From contig NZ_BDJE01000017.1 of the NCBI RefSeq assembly GCF_002117935.1, forward strand, positions 62,001-126,000: a DNA stretch of 64,000 bases, given 5' to 3'. Under the pieces are notes generated by a model that was given only the letters and a program-made list of their open reading frames with translations, was not told the origin of the DNA and ran no database searches. Made by a program: the position numbers and the translations under genes. The stretch comes from Nocardioides sp. PD653-B2 (GTDB taxonomy: Bacteria; Actinomycetota; Actinomycetes; Propionibacteriales; Nocardioidaceae). The first letter of the stretch is position 1. Each line of letters opens with the position of its first letter. Positions 1 through 8,553 of the stretch are shown piece after piece.

Positions 1-1429
1 CGCAGGCGTTGGGGCAGCCGTTCACGTTGACCGTGATCGGGGTGTCGAGCTCGGGGAAGCGCTTCTCGAGCTCGCCGACCAGCAGGCGGGCGCGCTCCTT
101 GGTGTCGACGATCGCGAGCTTGCAGAACTCGATGCCGGTGCAGGCCATCGTGTTGCGTCGCCAGTTGGACGGCCGGGCGGACAGGCCCAGCTCGTCGAGA
201 CGGTCGACGAGCGCGTCGACGACGGCGGGCTCGACGCCGACCAGGACGATCTTCTGGTACGGCGTGAGGCGGGCCCCGGCGACACCGAACTCCTCGATCA
301 GGTCGGCGAGCTGCACCAGGAGAGTGCCCGAGACCCGGCCGGCGGTGGGCGCGACGCCGACGTAGAGCTTGCCGTCCTTCTGCTCGTGCACGCCGATGTG
401 GTCGCGGTGCCCCACGGGCGACGGGGGCGAGTCGCAGGAGACGAGCTCGCGGTCGAGGTACTCGTTCTCGAGCACCTCGCGGAACTTCTCGATGCCCCAG
501 TCGGCCACCAGGAACTTCAGGCGAGCGCGGGAGCGCAGCCGGCGGTAGCCGTAGTCGCGGAAGATCGACGCGACGCCTTCCCAGGCGTCGGCCACCTCGT
601 CGAGCGGGATCCAGACGCCCATCTTCTGGGCGAGCATCGGGTTCGTGGACAGGCCGCCACCGACCCAGAGGTCGAACCCGGGGCCGTGCACGGGGTGCAC
701 GGTGCCGACGAAGGAGACGTCGTTCGTCTCGGGCGAGACGTCGTGGCTCGGGTGCCCGGTGAGCGCGGTCTTGAACTTCCGCGGGAAGTTCGCGAAGTCG
801 GGGTTGCCGATGTAGCGGCGCTTGATCTCCTCGAGCGCCGCGGTGCCGTCGATGATCTCGTCCTTCGCCACGCCGGCGACGGGGGAGCCCAGGAAGGGGC
901 GCGGCGAGTCGCCGCAGGCCTCCATGGTGTCGAGCCCGGCCGCCTCGAGCCGCTCCCAGATCGCCGGCACGTCCTCGATCCGGATCCAGTGGTACTGGAT
1001 GTTCTCCCGGTCGGTGACGTCGGCGGTGTCACGGGCGAAGTCGACCCCGATCGTGCCGAGCGCTCGGACGGCGTCGTGCGACAGCAGCGCGCCGTCGGAG
1101 CGGACCCGCATCATGAAGAACTCGTCGTCGAGCTCCTCCTCCTCGAGCATCGCGGTCTTGCCGCCGTCGAAGCCCGGGGCGCGCTGGGTGTAGAGACCCA
1201 TCCAGCGGAACCGGCCGCGCAGGTCCGCCGGGTCGATCGAGGCGAAGCCGCGCTTGGAGTAGGTGTAGAGGATCCGGTCGCGCACGTTGAGCGGGCTGTC
1301 GTCCTTCTTGGACTGCTCGTTCTTGTTCAGCGGCTCGGAGTAGCCGAGCGCCCACTGGCCCTCACCGCGCATGGTGCGCGGGATCTCGGTGCGGGTCGGT
1401 GCCTTGGCGGTGTAGCGCGGGTCGGTCAT
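1..1429 (-). CDS. sir: Ferredoxin-dependent sulfite reductase (3' end outside window)
   Basis: Reduces sulfite to sulfide with six electrons from ferredoxin, using siroheme and a [4Fe-4S] cluster in the cytoplasm. The 476 visible codons end in the middle of the second cluster motif. Cluster cysteines are C430 and C436 in CTGIEFC, and C472 and C476 in NGCPNAC, the paired C-x5-C / C-x3-C signature of the nitrite/sulfite reductase family. The same family includes nitrite reductases. The Cys-type leader peptide just upstream favours the sulfite enzyme. The ATG start begins MTDPRYTAK. The C-terminus lies beyond position 1. Confidence 0.93.
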   Translation of the reverse strand, partial: MTDPRYTAKAPTRTEIPRTMRGEGQWALGYSEPLNKNEQSKKDDSPLNVRDRILYTYSKRGFASIDPADLRGRFRWMGLYTQRAPGFDGGKTAMLEEEELDDEFFMMRVRSDGALLSHDAVRALGTIGVDFARDTADVTDRENIQYHWIRIEDVPAIWERLEAAGLDTMEACGDSPRPFLGSPVAGVAKDEIIDGTAALEEIKRRYIGNPDFANFPRKFKTALTGHPSHDVSPETNDVSFVGTVHPVHGPGFDLWVGGGLSTNPMLAQKMGVWIPLDEVADAWEGVASIFRDYGYRRLRSRARLKFLVADWGIEKFREVLENEYLDRELVSCDSPPSPVGHRDHIGVHEQKDGKLYVGVAPTAGRVSGTLLVQLADLIEEFGVAGARLTPYQKIVLVGVEPAVVDALVDRLDELGLSARPSNWRRNTMACTGIEFCKLAIVDTKERARLLVGELEKRFPELDTPITVNVNGCPNAC

Positions 1430-1472
1430 GGGAGAGGCTTTTCCTTGACGGGGGTGGCGCTCGGGGCTCCAT

Positions 1473-1506
1473 CCGGCAAGGACCACGTCGTCGGGGTCCG
1501 GGCCGG
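1473..1506 (-). promoter_or_regulatory. Hairpin between leader peptide and sulfite reductase
   Basis: CCGG at 1473-1476 pairs with CCGG at 1503-1506, and GGACC at 1480-1484 pairs with GGTCC at 1495-1499. The stem sits 33 nt downstream of the leader-peptide stop and 44 nt upstream of the reductase start. It is a candidate attenuator or ribosome-access switch. No U-tract is evident, so a classical terminator is not shown. Confidence 0.4.
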
Positions 1507-1539
1507 AGAGCCAGCGGCGCGATGGGCGGCTGGTCAGGC

Positions 1540-1635
1540 TCAGTACGTCAGGGAGGGCCGACACATCATGCTGCGGGTACGACCGAAGTCCACGTGGCGT
1601 CGCACCACGAGGTAGGTCGTCGCAGCAGTGATCAT
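1540..1635 (-). CDS. Cys-responsive leader peptide (31 aa)
   Basis: Short ORF beginning MITAATTYLVVRRHVD and ending in ...SMMCRPSLTY. It has the LVxRRHVDxxRxxSxxC pattern of the actinobacterial putative leader peptides that precede sulfur and cysteine genes. The stop codon is about 110 nt before the reductase start, on the same strand. The family is thought to sense Cys-tRNA supply by stalling at the Cys codon near its end. Here the single Cys is residue 25. No Shine-Dalgarno is apparent. The ORF is shorter than routine gene-calling limits. Confidence 0.8.
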   Translation of the reverse strand: MITAATTYLVVRRHVDFGRTRSMMCRPSLTY

Positions 1636-1813
1636 GTCAAGGAGTCTCAGGGAGCGGACGCCGATCCGACAAGGTGAAATCTCATGTGGTGGGACGGCGA
1701 TCCACGATATGAGACGTTCGGCCGGGTCTGCGGCGTCAGATCGACCGGCGTGCGACCCACGTCACACCGGCCGACCCGGCGCGGAGCCGCTCGCGGGCGT
1801 CCGGACCCGCCAC

Positions 1814-1819
1814 TACGCT
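1814..1819 (+). promoter_or_regulatory. -10 element (TACGCT) of leaderless glyA
   Basis: TACGCT ends 7 nt before the glyA ATG, the spacing expected when transcription starts at the initiation codon. No Shine-Dalgarno lies in between. No -35 element is obvious. Confidence 0.55.
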
Positions 1820-1826
1820 GGCGGCC

Positions 1827-3275
1827 ATGACCGACGCCCGCCTCAGTTCCCTCACCAGCAGCGCCTACCAGCAGGCCCTCGAGGTGATCGCCTCGGTCGA
1901 GCCGCGGGTCGCCGACGCCACCCGTCAGGAGCTGGCCGACCAGCGCGCCTCGCTCAAGCTGATCGCCAGCGAGAACTACGCCTCGCCCGCCGTGCTCCTC
2001 ACGATGGGCACCTGGTTCAGCGACAAGTACGCCGAGGGCACGGTCGGGCACCGCTTCTACGCCGGCTGCCAGAACGTCGACACCGTCGAGTCCCTGGCTG
2101 CCGAGCACGCGCGCGAGCTGTTCGGCGCGCCGTACGCCTACGCCCAGCCGCACTCCGGCATCGACGCCAACCTGGTCGCGTTCTGGTCGATCCTCGCCCA
2201 CCGGGTCGAGACCCCGGCGCTGGCGAAGCTCGGCGCGAAGAACGTGAACGAGCTGACCGACACCGACTGGGAGACGCTGCGCCACGAGCTCGGCAACCAG
2301 CGCCTCCTCGGCATGTCGCTCGACGCCGGCGGCCACCTCACCCACGGCTTCCGCCCCAACATCAGCGGCAAGATGTTCCACCAGCAGCAGTACGGCACCG
2401 ACCCCGAGACCGGGCTGCTCGACTACGACGTCGTGCGTGCCAAGGCGAAGGAGTTCAAGCCGCTGATCCTGGTCGCGGGCTACTCGGCCTACCCCCGCCG
2501 GGTGAACTTCGCGAAGATGCGCGAGATCGCCGACGAGGTCGGCGCCACCCTGATGGTCGACATGGCCCACTTCGCGGGCCTGGTCGCGGGCAAGGTCTTC
2601 ACCGGCGAGGAGAACCCGGTGCCCTACGCCCACGTCACGACCACCACGACCCACAAGTCGCTCCGTGGCCCCCGCGGTGGCCTGGTCCTGGCCCAGGAGG
2701 AGTACGCCGCCGACGTCGACCGCGGCTGCCCGATGGTGCTCGGTGGCCCGCTCTCGCACGTGATGGCCGCCAAGGCCGTGGCACTCGCCGAGGCCCGTCA
2801 GCCGGCGTTCCAGACCTACGCGCAGGCCATCGCCGACAACGCCAAGTCGCTCGCCGACGGGTTCCTGTCGCGCGGTGCGAAGCTCGTGACCGGCGGCACC
2901 GACAACCACATTGTGCTGCTCGACGTCTCGGGGTTCGGCCTCACCGGCCGCCAGGCCGAGTCCGCCCTGCTCGACGCCGGCATCGTCACCAACCGCAACT
3001 CGGTGCCGCAGGACCCGAACGGCGCCTGGTACACCTCCGGCATCCGGCTCGGCACGCCCGCGCTGACCACCCGGGGCTTCGGGCACGACGAGTTCGACAA
3101 CGTCGCCGAGCTGATGGTGCACGTCCTCCAGAACACCCGGCCCGGCACGACGAAGGCGGGCGAGCCGTCGAAGGCGTCGTACACGCTCGCGGACGGCATC
3201 GCCGACAAGGTCAAGGACGCATCGGCGGAGATGCTCGACAAGCACCCGCTCTACCCAGGCCTGAGCCTCGTGTAG
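1827..3275 (+). CDS. glyA: Serine hydroxymethyltransferase
   Basis: PLP enzyme that interconverts serine and glycine while loading one-carbon units onto tetrahydrofolate. The 482 aa contain the family hallmarks LIASENYAS near the N-terminus, [13 protein letters not shown] with the cofactor-binding Asp and His, and [15 protein letters not shown] with the Schiff-base lysine at K277. It is longer than the usual ~420-aa bacterial enzyme because of an insertion around residues 125-190 ([13 protein letters not shown] through [16 protein letters not shown]), a variant seen in actinobacteria. The start is set by the leaderless -10 spacing. It stands alone, with a symporter 80 bp downstream. Confidence 0.95.
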   Translation: MTDARLSSLTSSAYQQALEVIASVEPRVADATRQELADQRASLKLIASENYASPAVLLTMGTWFSDKYAEGTVGHRFYAGCQNVDTVESLAAEHARELFGAPYAYAQPHSGIDANLVAFWSILAHRVETPALAKLGAKNVNELTDTDWETLRHELGNQRLLGMSLDAGGHLTHGFRPNISGKMFHQQQYGTDPETGLLDYDVVRAKAKEFKPLILVAGYSAYPRRVNFAKMREIADEVGATLMVDMAHFAGLVAGKVFTGEENPVPYAHVTTTTTHKSLRGPRGGLVLAQEEYAADVDRGCPMVLGGPLSHVMAAKAVALAEARQPAFQTYAQAIADNAKSLADGFLSRGAKLVTGGTDNHIVLLDVSGFGLTGRQAESALLDAGIVTNRNSVPQDPNGAWYTSGIRLGTPALTTRGFGHDEFDNVAELMVHVLQNTRPGTTKAGEPSKASYTLADGIADKVKDASAEMLDKHPLYPGLSLV

Positions 3276-3355
3276 CGAAGCTCCCGCACGTGGCCTTCGA
3301 CCTGGCCTGAGCATCTCCGCGGTTTGCCGCCGGTCGACTCGGGTAGGCGTGGCGC

Positions 3356-4717
3356 ATGGCACAGACCGAGACGACCGCGCCCGCAGCCGAGCAGCCACCC
3401 AAGAACCGCACCCACTGGCTCTACCTGGCGGTGATCGCGGCGGTGGTCCTCGGCATCCTGGTCGGGCTGGTGTTCCCGGACTTCGCGGTGAAGCTCAAGC
3501 CGCTCGGTGACGGGTTCGTCGGGTTGATCACGATGATGATCCAGCCGGTGATCTTCTGCACGATCATCCTGGGCGTCGGCTCCGTGGCCAGTGCGGCCAA
3601 GGTCGGCAAGGTCGGCGCCCTGGCGTTGGGCTACTTCATCGTGATGTCGACGTTCGCGCTCACCATCGGGCTGGTCGTCGGGAACATCATCAAGCCCGGC
3701 TCCGGCCTGGACCTGAACGACGACGTCGCAGCCGCCGGAGCCGAGCAGGCTGAGGCCGGCCACGGGAGCACGACGGACTTCCTGCTCGGGATCATCCCGG
3801 ACTCCTTCTTCTCGTCGCTGACCTCGGGCGACGTCCTGCAGACCCTGCTCGTCGCGCTGCTGGTCGGGTTCGCGCTCCAGCAGATGGGCTCGACCGCCGC
3901 GCCGATCCTGACCGTCGTGGAGTACGCCCAGAAGCTGGTCTTCCGGGTGCTCGCGATGATCATGTGGGCGGCGCCGATCGGTGCCTTCGGTGCGATGTCC
4001 GCCGTCGTCGGCGAGACCGGGTTCGACGCGCTCAAGAGCCTGGCGCTGCTGATGGTCGCCTTCTACATCACCTGCGCGGTGTTCGTGTTCGGGGTGCTCG
4101 GGACCGTGCTGAAGGTCGCGACCGGCGTCAACATCTTCGCGCTCTTCAAGTACCTCGCCCGCGAGTTCCTGCTGATCCTCGCGACGTCCTCCTCCGAGTC
4201 CGCCCTGCCGCGGCTGATCGCGAAGATGGAGCACGTCGGCGTCGACAAGACGACCGTCGGCATCGTGGTCCCGACCGGCTACTCGTTCAACCTCGACGGC
4301 ACCGCGATCTACCTGACGATGGCGACGCTCTTCATCGCGGAGGCGATGGGCGAGCCGCTTCACATCGGCGAGCAGATCTCGCTGCTGGTGTTCATGGTGA
4401 TCGCGTCGAAGGGTGCCGCCGGAGTCACCGGCGCCGGCCTGGCGACGCTGGCCGGGGGCCTGCAGTCCCACCGCCCGGACCTGGTCGGCGGCGTCGGTCT
4501 GATCGTGGGCATCGACCGGTTCATGTCCGAGGCGCGGGCGCTGACGAACTTCGCCGGCAACTCGGTCGCCACCGTCCTGATCGGCACCTGGACCGATGGC
4601 GTGAACCGCGAGCGCCTCGACCGGGTGCTCGCCGGCGAGCTGCCGTTCGACGAGCGCACCATGGTCGACGCCGACGAGCCGGCCCCCGAGGAGCGGACGC
4701 CCGAGACGGTCGCGTGA
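3356..4717 (+). CDS. Dicarboxylate/amino acid:cation symporter (DAACS family)
   Basis: Inner-membrane secondary transporter, 453 aa. It has a short cytoplasmic N-terminus, then hydrophobic segments from residue ~20 (WLYLAVIAAVVLGILVGLVF). The family's ligand-binding signatures are visible: a serine-rich hairpin (ATSSSESALPRL) and the FNLDGTAIYLTMATLFIAEAM segment, followed by the second re-entrant loop (SKGAAGVTGAG). Members take up C4-dicarboxylates, glutamate or aspartate with Na+ or H+. The exact substrate cannot be read from sequence. The C-terminus is a short acidic tail. It converges with the acyl-CoA dehydrogenase gene, 9 bp away. Confidence 0.9.
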   Translation: MAQTETTAPAAEQPPKNRTHWLYLAVIAAVVLGILVGLVFPDFAVKLKPLGDGFVGLITMMIQPVIFCTIILGVGSVASAAKVGKVGALALGYFIVMSTFALTIGLVVGNIIKPGSGLDLNDDVAAAGAEQAEAGHGSTTDFLLGIIPDSFFSSLTSGDVLQTLLVALLVGFALQQMGSTAAPILTVVEYAQKLVFRVLAMIMWAAPIGAFGAMSAVVGETGFDALKSLALLMVAFYITCAVFVFGVLGTVLKVATGVNIFALFKYLAREFLLILATSSSESALPRLIAKMEHVGVDKTTVGIVVPTGYSFNLDGTAIYLTMATLFIAEAMGEPLHIGEQISLLVFMVIASKGAAGVTGAGLATLAGGLQSHRPDLVGGVGLIVGIDRFMSEARALTNFAGNSVATVLIGTWTDGVNRERLDRVLAGELPFDERTMVDADEPAPEERTPETVA

Positions 4718-4726
4718 CCGTCGCCA

Positions 4727-6370
4727 TCACACCACCGGCGTCGTGCGCTCCACGATCGCGCGCAGGTCGCCGCCGTCGAGGGCTCCGAACACCCCGTCGT
4801 ACGACGTGCCGAGCCGGGAGGCGCAGAAGACGTCGGCGACCTCCGGGGGAGCGAAGCGCACCAGCAGCGCACCCTGGAGGCAGGCCGCCATCCGCCCGGC
4901 CAGCCGCCGGGCGTTGACCTCGAGCGTTGCGGGGTCGCCCATCAGCGAGCCGATCAGGGCCAGCGTGTCCTCGATCGCCCGGTCGAGGCGGGCGTCGCCG
5001 CCGCGGGCCCGGCCGACCTCGGTGATCCAGGCGTCGAGCACCTCGGGTTCGCGGCCCAGGGCGCGCAGCACGTCGAGCGCGTTGACGTTGCCCGAGCCCT
5101 CCCAGACGGAGTTCAGCGGCGCCTCGCGGTAGAGCAGCGGCAGGCCGGACTCCTCGACGTACCCGTTGCCGCCCAGGCACTCGAGCGCCTCGGCGACCAT
5201 GAACGGGGTGCGCTTGCAGACCCAGAACTTCGCGAGCGGCAGTGCGATCCGGCGCAGCGCGGCCTCGTGCGGGTCGTGCCGCGCGTCGACCGCCGCGGCG
5301 AGCCGCAGCGCCAGCGCGGTCGCGGCCTCGGTCTCGACCGCGAGGTCGGCCAGCACGTTCTGCATCAACGGCTTGTCGCTGAGCAGCCCGCCGAAGGCCG
5401 AGCGATGGGCGGCGTGCCAGGACGCCTCGGAGACGGCGCGCCGCATCAGCGCGGTCGAGCCGAGCACGCAGTCGAGCCGGGTGGCGGCGACCATCTCGAT
5501 GATCGTGCGCACGCCGCGGCCCTCGTCGCCGAGACGCTGGGCGACGGTGCCGTCGAACTCGAGCTCCGACGAGGCGTTCGACCGGTTGCCGAGCTTGTCC
5601 TTGAGTCGTACGACGTCGAGCTGGTTGCGGGTGCCGTCGGGCAGCACCCGCGGCACCACGAAGCAGGTCACCCCGCCTTCGGCCTGGGCGAGCACCAGGA
5701 ACATGTCGTTCATCGGCGCGGAGGTGAACCACTTGTGGCCGTGGAGGGTGTACTCGCCGTCGCTCGACGTCGGCCGGGCCTCGGTCACGTTGGCGCGGAC
5801 GTCGGAGCCGCCCTGCTTCTCGGTCATGCCCATCCCGGCCAGCGCGCCCCGCTTGGACGCGGGCGTCCGCAGGCCCGGGTCGTACGTCGTGGAGGCCAGC
5901 AGCGGCGTCCACTCCTTGGCGATCGCGTCGTCGACCCGCAGCGCGGGGATGGAGGCGTAGGTCATCGAGATCGGGCAGCCGTGCCCCGGCTCCGTGTGGG
6001 ACCAGGCCATGAAGCCCGCGGCCCGGCGTACGTGCGCGTGGGGGGAGTCCTGCTCCCACGGCGTCGCGGCCAGCCCGTGGCCGACCGCTCGCTCCATCAG
6101 CCAGTGCCACGACGGGTGGAACTCGACCTCGTCGATCCGGTTGCCGTAGCGGTCGTACGGCGTGAGGTGCGGGTGGTGCTCGTTGGCGAGCATCCCGTGC
6201 TCGCGGGCCTCCGCGGTGCCGGCCTCGGCGCCCAGCGCGAGCAGGTCGTCGACGACCTCGGCCGACGCGTGGCGGGTCACGCCCTCGACGAGCGCGAGAT
6301 CCGCCGTGACGACGTTGTGACCTGCCAGGAGGGGGGCTTGGTTCGTGGCTACCCGGATGTCGGAACGCAT
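4727..6370 (-). CDS. Acyl-CoA dehydrogenase, AidB-like
   Basis: FAD-dependent flavoprotein of 547 aa, longer than the ~380-aa core family and close to the AidB-type subgroup. Motifs: GMGMTEKQGGSDV (FAD and substrate loop), HGHKWFTSAPMND, and ECLGGNGYVEESGLPLLYREAPLNSVWEGSGN near the C-terminal third, typical of AidB. E. coli AidB is a DNA-binding alkylation-response protein with weak dehydrogenase activity. Whether this one acts on acyl-CoAs is open. The reading frame stays open far upstream to about 8506, but the real start is ATG at 6370 (MRSDIRVATNQ), placed by the -10 element 6 nt upstream. Divergent from the YihY gene, with only 18 bp between starts. Confidence 0.9.
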   Translation of the reverse strand: MRSDIRVATNQAPLLAGHNVVTADLALVEGVTRHASAEVVDDLLALGAEAGTAEAREHGMLANEHHPHLTPYDRYGNRIDEVEFHPSWHWLMERAVGHGLAATPWEQDSPHAHVRRAAGFMAWSHTEPGHGCPISMTYASIPALRVDDAIAKEWTPLLASTTYDPGLRTPASKRGALAGMGMTEKQGGSDVRANVTEARPTSSDGEYTLHGHKWFTSAPMNDMFLVLAQAEGGVTCFVVPRVLPDGTRNQLDVVRLKDKLGNRSNASSELEFDGTVAQRLGDEGRGVRTIIEMVAATRLDCVLGSTALMRRAVSEASWHAAHRSAFGGLLSDKPLMQNVLADLAVETEAATALALRLAAAVDARHDPHEAALRRIALPLAKFWVCKRTPFMVAEALECLGGNGYVEESGLPLLYREAPLNSVWEGSGNVNALDVLRALGREPEVLDAWITEVGRARGGDARLDRAIEDTLALIGSLMGDPATLEVNARRLAGRMAACLQGALLVRFAPPEVADVFCASRLGTSYDGVFGALDGGDLRAIVERTTPVV

Positions 6371-6388
6371 GTGGTTACGGTAGTTGCT
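6371..6388. promoter_or_regulatory. Bidirectional leaderless promoter with symmetric -10
   Basis: The whole 18-bp gap between two divergent ATGs contains TTACGGTAG. Read rightwards, TACGGT (6376-6381) ends 7 nt before the ATG at 6389. Read leftwards, TACCGT (6382-6377) ends 6 nt before the ATG at 6370. The two -10 hexamers overlap by five bases, so the two polymerase complexes must compete. Any -35 contacts would lie inside the opposite coding region. Confidence 0.7.
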
Positions 6389-7372
6389 ATGGCCGAGGCG
6401 GAGAGTGCGGAGAGCCGGGAAGGGCCCTCCGCGGCCCCCCCGGTCGTGCTCTGGCTGCGCCACGCCCGCGCCGAGCTCTGGAGGGTGATCGTCACGACCG
6501 TGGCGTCCTGCCTGAAGTACCGCGTCACCGGGCTGGCGGCCGAGGCCGCGTTCTTCGCGGTGCTGTCGGTGCCGCCCCTGATCTTCGCGATGGCGGGCGC
6601 GATCGGCTTCGTGTCCGACCAGTTCACCGCCGCCCAGGTGGACGACGTGCGCAACGCCGTCATCGACCTGTCCCAGCGGGCACTCACCGACGGCGCCGTG
6701 AACCGGATCATCGTGCCGACCATCGACGATGTCCTGAAGGGCGGCCGGTTCGACATCATCTCGCTCGGCTTCGTGCTGGCCCTGTGGTCCGGGTCGCGCG
6801 CCCTCAACGTCTTCGTCGACACCATCACGATCATGCACGGGCTCGGCGGCCACCGCGGGATCGTCAAGACCCGGGCGCTGTCGTTCCTCCTCTACGTGCT
6901 GGCGATGGTCACAGGCGTCGTCTCGATCCCGCTCGTGGTCGCAGGCCCGGCGCTGGTCGGGGACTGGCTGCCGGAGCGCGCCGACTTCCTCATGCACTTC
7001 TACTGGCCGGCCGTGATCGTGATCTGCATCTGCTTCCTCGCGACGCTCTATCACGTGTCGGTGCCGGTGCGGACGAACTGGAGCTTCAACCTGCCCGGCG
7101 CGACGTTCTCGCTGGCCTGCTGGGTGCTCGGGTCCTACCTGCTGCGCTGGTTCCTCACCATCACCGCCACCGACTCCCGCTCCATCTACGGCCCGCTGGC
7201 CGCACCGATCGCGGTGCTGCTGTGGCTCTACCTGGTCTCCATCGCGGTGCTGATCGGGGCCGCCGTGAACGCCGCCTTCGACACCGTCTTCCCGCAGAAG
7301 ACGACGATGCTGGCGAGACTCGAGCTCATGCAACGGCTGCGCCGCATCGGTTCCCGGGAGCCGACGGACTAG
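6389..7372 (+). CDS. YihY/virulence factor BrkB family membrane protein
   Basis: Polytopic inner-membrane protein of 327 aa. After a cytoplasmic N-terminus it shows about six hydrophobic segments (FFAVLSVPPLIFAMAGAIGF, a stretch around FLLYVLAMVTGVVSIPLVV, VIVICICFLATLYHVSV, CWVLGSYLLRWFL, LLWLYLVSIAVLIGAAVNAAF). It carries the conserved WSGSRAL and NWSFNLPGA segments and a SIYGPLAAPI motif. The family has no firmly established biochemical role (BrkB/YihY, once mislabelled RNase BN). The frame is open upstream from 5267 but the start is ATG 6389, from the shared promoter. The K+ channel gene follows after 9 bp. Confidence 0.9.
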   Translation: MAEAESAESREGPSAAPPVVLWLRHARAELWRVIVTTVASCLKYRVTGLAAEAAFFAVLSVPPLIFAMAGAIGFVSDQFTAAQVDDVRNAVIDLSQRALTDGAVNRIIVPTIDDVLKGGRFDIISLGFVLALWSGSRALNVFVDTITIMHGLGGHRGIVKTRALSFLLYVLAMVTGVVSIPLVVAGPALVGDWLPERADFLMHFYWPAVIVICICFLATLYHVSVPVRTNWSFNLPGATFSLACWVLGSYLLRWFLTITATDSRSIYGPLAAPIAVLLWLYLVSIAVLIGAAVNAAFDTVFPQKTTMLARLELMQRLRRIGSREPTD

Positions 7373-7381
7373 ATTGCCAGC

Positions 7382-8479
7382 GTGCCGGACGACTCCAGCG
7401 ACATCACCCAGGGCCGCAGCCGCGGCAATGTCTCGCTCCCCGACCGGATCGTGTCTCCGTGGTGGGCGCTCGGACGCCGCCTGCTGCTGGCGATCGCGAT
7501 CCTGGCCGGCACCGTCGCCCTCGTCTACCTCGACCGCGGCAGCTACGCCGACAACAACGACCCGTCCGGCAAGGTCGGGTTCATCGACTCGATCTACTAC
7601 ACGACCGTCACGCTCAGCACGACCGGGTACGGCGACATCGCGCCGGTCGCCCCGCACGCCCGGCTGATCAACGCGTTCGTCGTCACCCCGCTCCGCATCG
7701 CCTTCCTGGTGCTGTTGATCGGGACCACCCTCGAGGTGCTCGCCTCGCAGGGCCGCGAGATGTTCCGCATCGCCCGTTGGAGGAAGCGCATGGGAGCCCA
7801 CGTCGTCGTGGTCGGCTACGGCACGAAAGGCCGGGCCGCCGTCGACACCCTCGTGAACAACGGCCAGGACCGCGAGTCGATCGTGGTCGTCGACCCGGGT
7901 GCCGAGGCCCTGCAGGAGGCGCACGCCGACGGCCTCGCGGTCGTCACCGGAGACGCGACCCGCCGCGACGTGCTGCGTCGGGCCGGCGTCAAGGAGGCGA
8001 GCCAGGTCATCATCACGACCAACCGCGACGACTCCAACATCCTCGCGACGCTGACCACCCGGCAGCTCAACCCCGACGTCTGGATCGTCGCCGCGGTGCG
8101 GGAGCAGGAGAACGTCGCGCTGATGCGCCAGTCGGGCGCCAACTCCGTGATCACCTCCTCCGACGCGGTCGGGCGGCTGCTCGGGCTCTCGTCGCTGTCG
8201 CCCACGCTGGGGTCGGTGATGGAGGACCTCCTGACGTACGGCGAGGGCCTCGAGGTCGCCGAGCGCGACCTGATGGTCTCCGAGGTCGGCAAGCAGCCGC
8301 AGTCGCTGCCCGACCAGGTCATCTCGGTCGTGCGGGACGAGAAGGTCTACCGCTACTTCGACCCGGTGGTCACCCAGCTCGCCCGCGGCGACCGGCTGAT
8401 CGTCGTACGTCCTGCCAAGGAGCTGCCGTGGGCACCGCGGCCGGGCACGCACGACGAGGACTTCGCCACCGACGACTGA
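7382..8479 (+). CDS. Two-TM potassium channel with RCK/TrkA-N domain
   Basis: 365 aa. A first TM helix (RLLLAIAILAGTVALVYL) precedes the pore loop, with the K+ selectivity filter STTGYGD in VTLSTTGYGDIAP, and a second TM (AFLVLLIGTTLEVLAS). A cytoplasmic Rossmann RCK/TrkA-N domain (VVVVGYGTKGRAAVDTLV, then VVDPG and TGDATRRDVLRRAG) and a TrkA-C-like end (YFDPVVTQLARGDRLIVV) follow. The RCK domain gates such channels with NAD(H), nucleotides or divalent ions. The start is GTG. The TAG stop of the upstream gene is part of a TAGATT element (7370-7375) that ends 6 nt before the GTG, so this gene probably also has its own leaderless transcript. Confidence 0.92.
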   Translation: MPDDSSDITQGRSRGNVSLPDRIVSPWWALGRRLLLAIAILAGTVALVYLDRGSYADNNDPSGKVGFIDSIYYTTVTLSTTGYGDIAPVAPHARLINAFVVTPLRIAFLVLLIGTTLEVLASQGREMFRIARWRKRMGAHVVVVGYGTKGRAAVDTLVNNGQDRESIVVVDPGAEALQEAHADGLAVVTGDATRRDVLRRAGVKEASQVIITTNRDDSNILATLTTRQLNPDVWIVAAVREQENVALMRQSGANSVITSSDAVGRLLGLSSLSPTLGSVMEDLLTYGEGLEVAERDLMVSEVGKQPQSLPDQVISVVRDEKVYRYFDPVVTQLARGDRLIVVRPAKELPWAPRPGTHDEDFATDD

Positions 8480-8553
8480 TCTCGCGACTGGTGAGTCGCC
8501 ACCCACACGGCCCTCGATACGGCTAGCCTGCAGATCACACAGGTGGGGGCCTA

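Noticed and set aside
1-1429. Assimilatory nitrite reductase instead of sulfite reductase
   Set aside because: The family motifs do not separate the two, but the Cys-type leader peptide upstream argues for sulfur assimilation.
1636-1826. Riboswitch upstream of glyA
   Set aside because: No recognisable glycine, THF or SAM aptamer core, and the TACGCT spacing indicates a leaderless mRNA with no room for a leader.
5267-6388. Long plus-strand open frame ahead of the YihY gene
   Set aside because: Antisense shadow of the dehydrogenase gene in high-GC DNA, with Arg/Gly/Val-rich composition. The promoter and N-terminus fit ATG 6389.
4727-8506. A 1259-codon open frame on the minus strand
   Set aside because: Only the last 547 codons are coding (acyl-CoA dehydrogenase). 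The upstream part is the antisense of the YihY and K+ channel genes, and the true start has its own -10 element.
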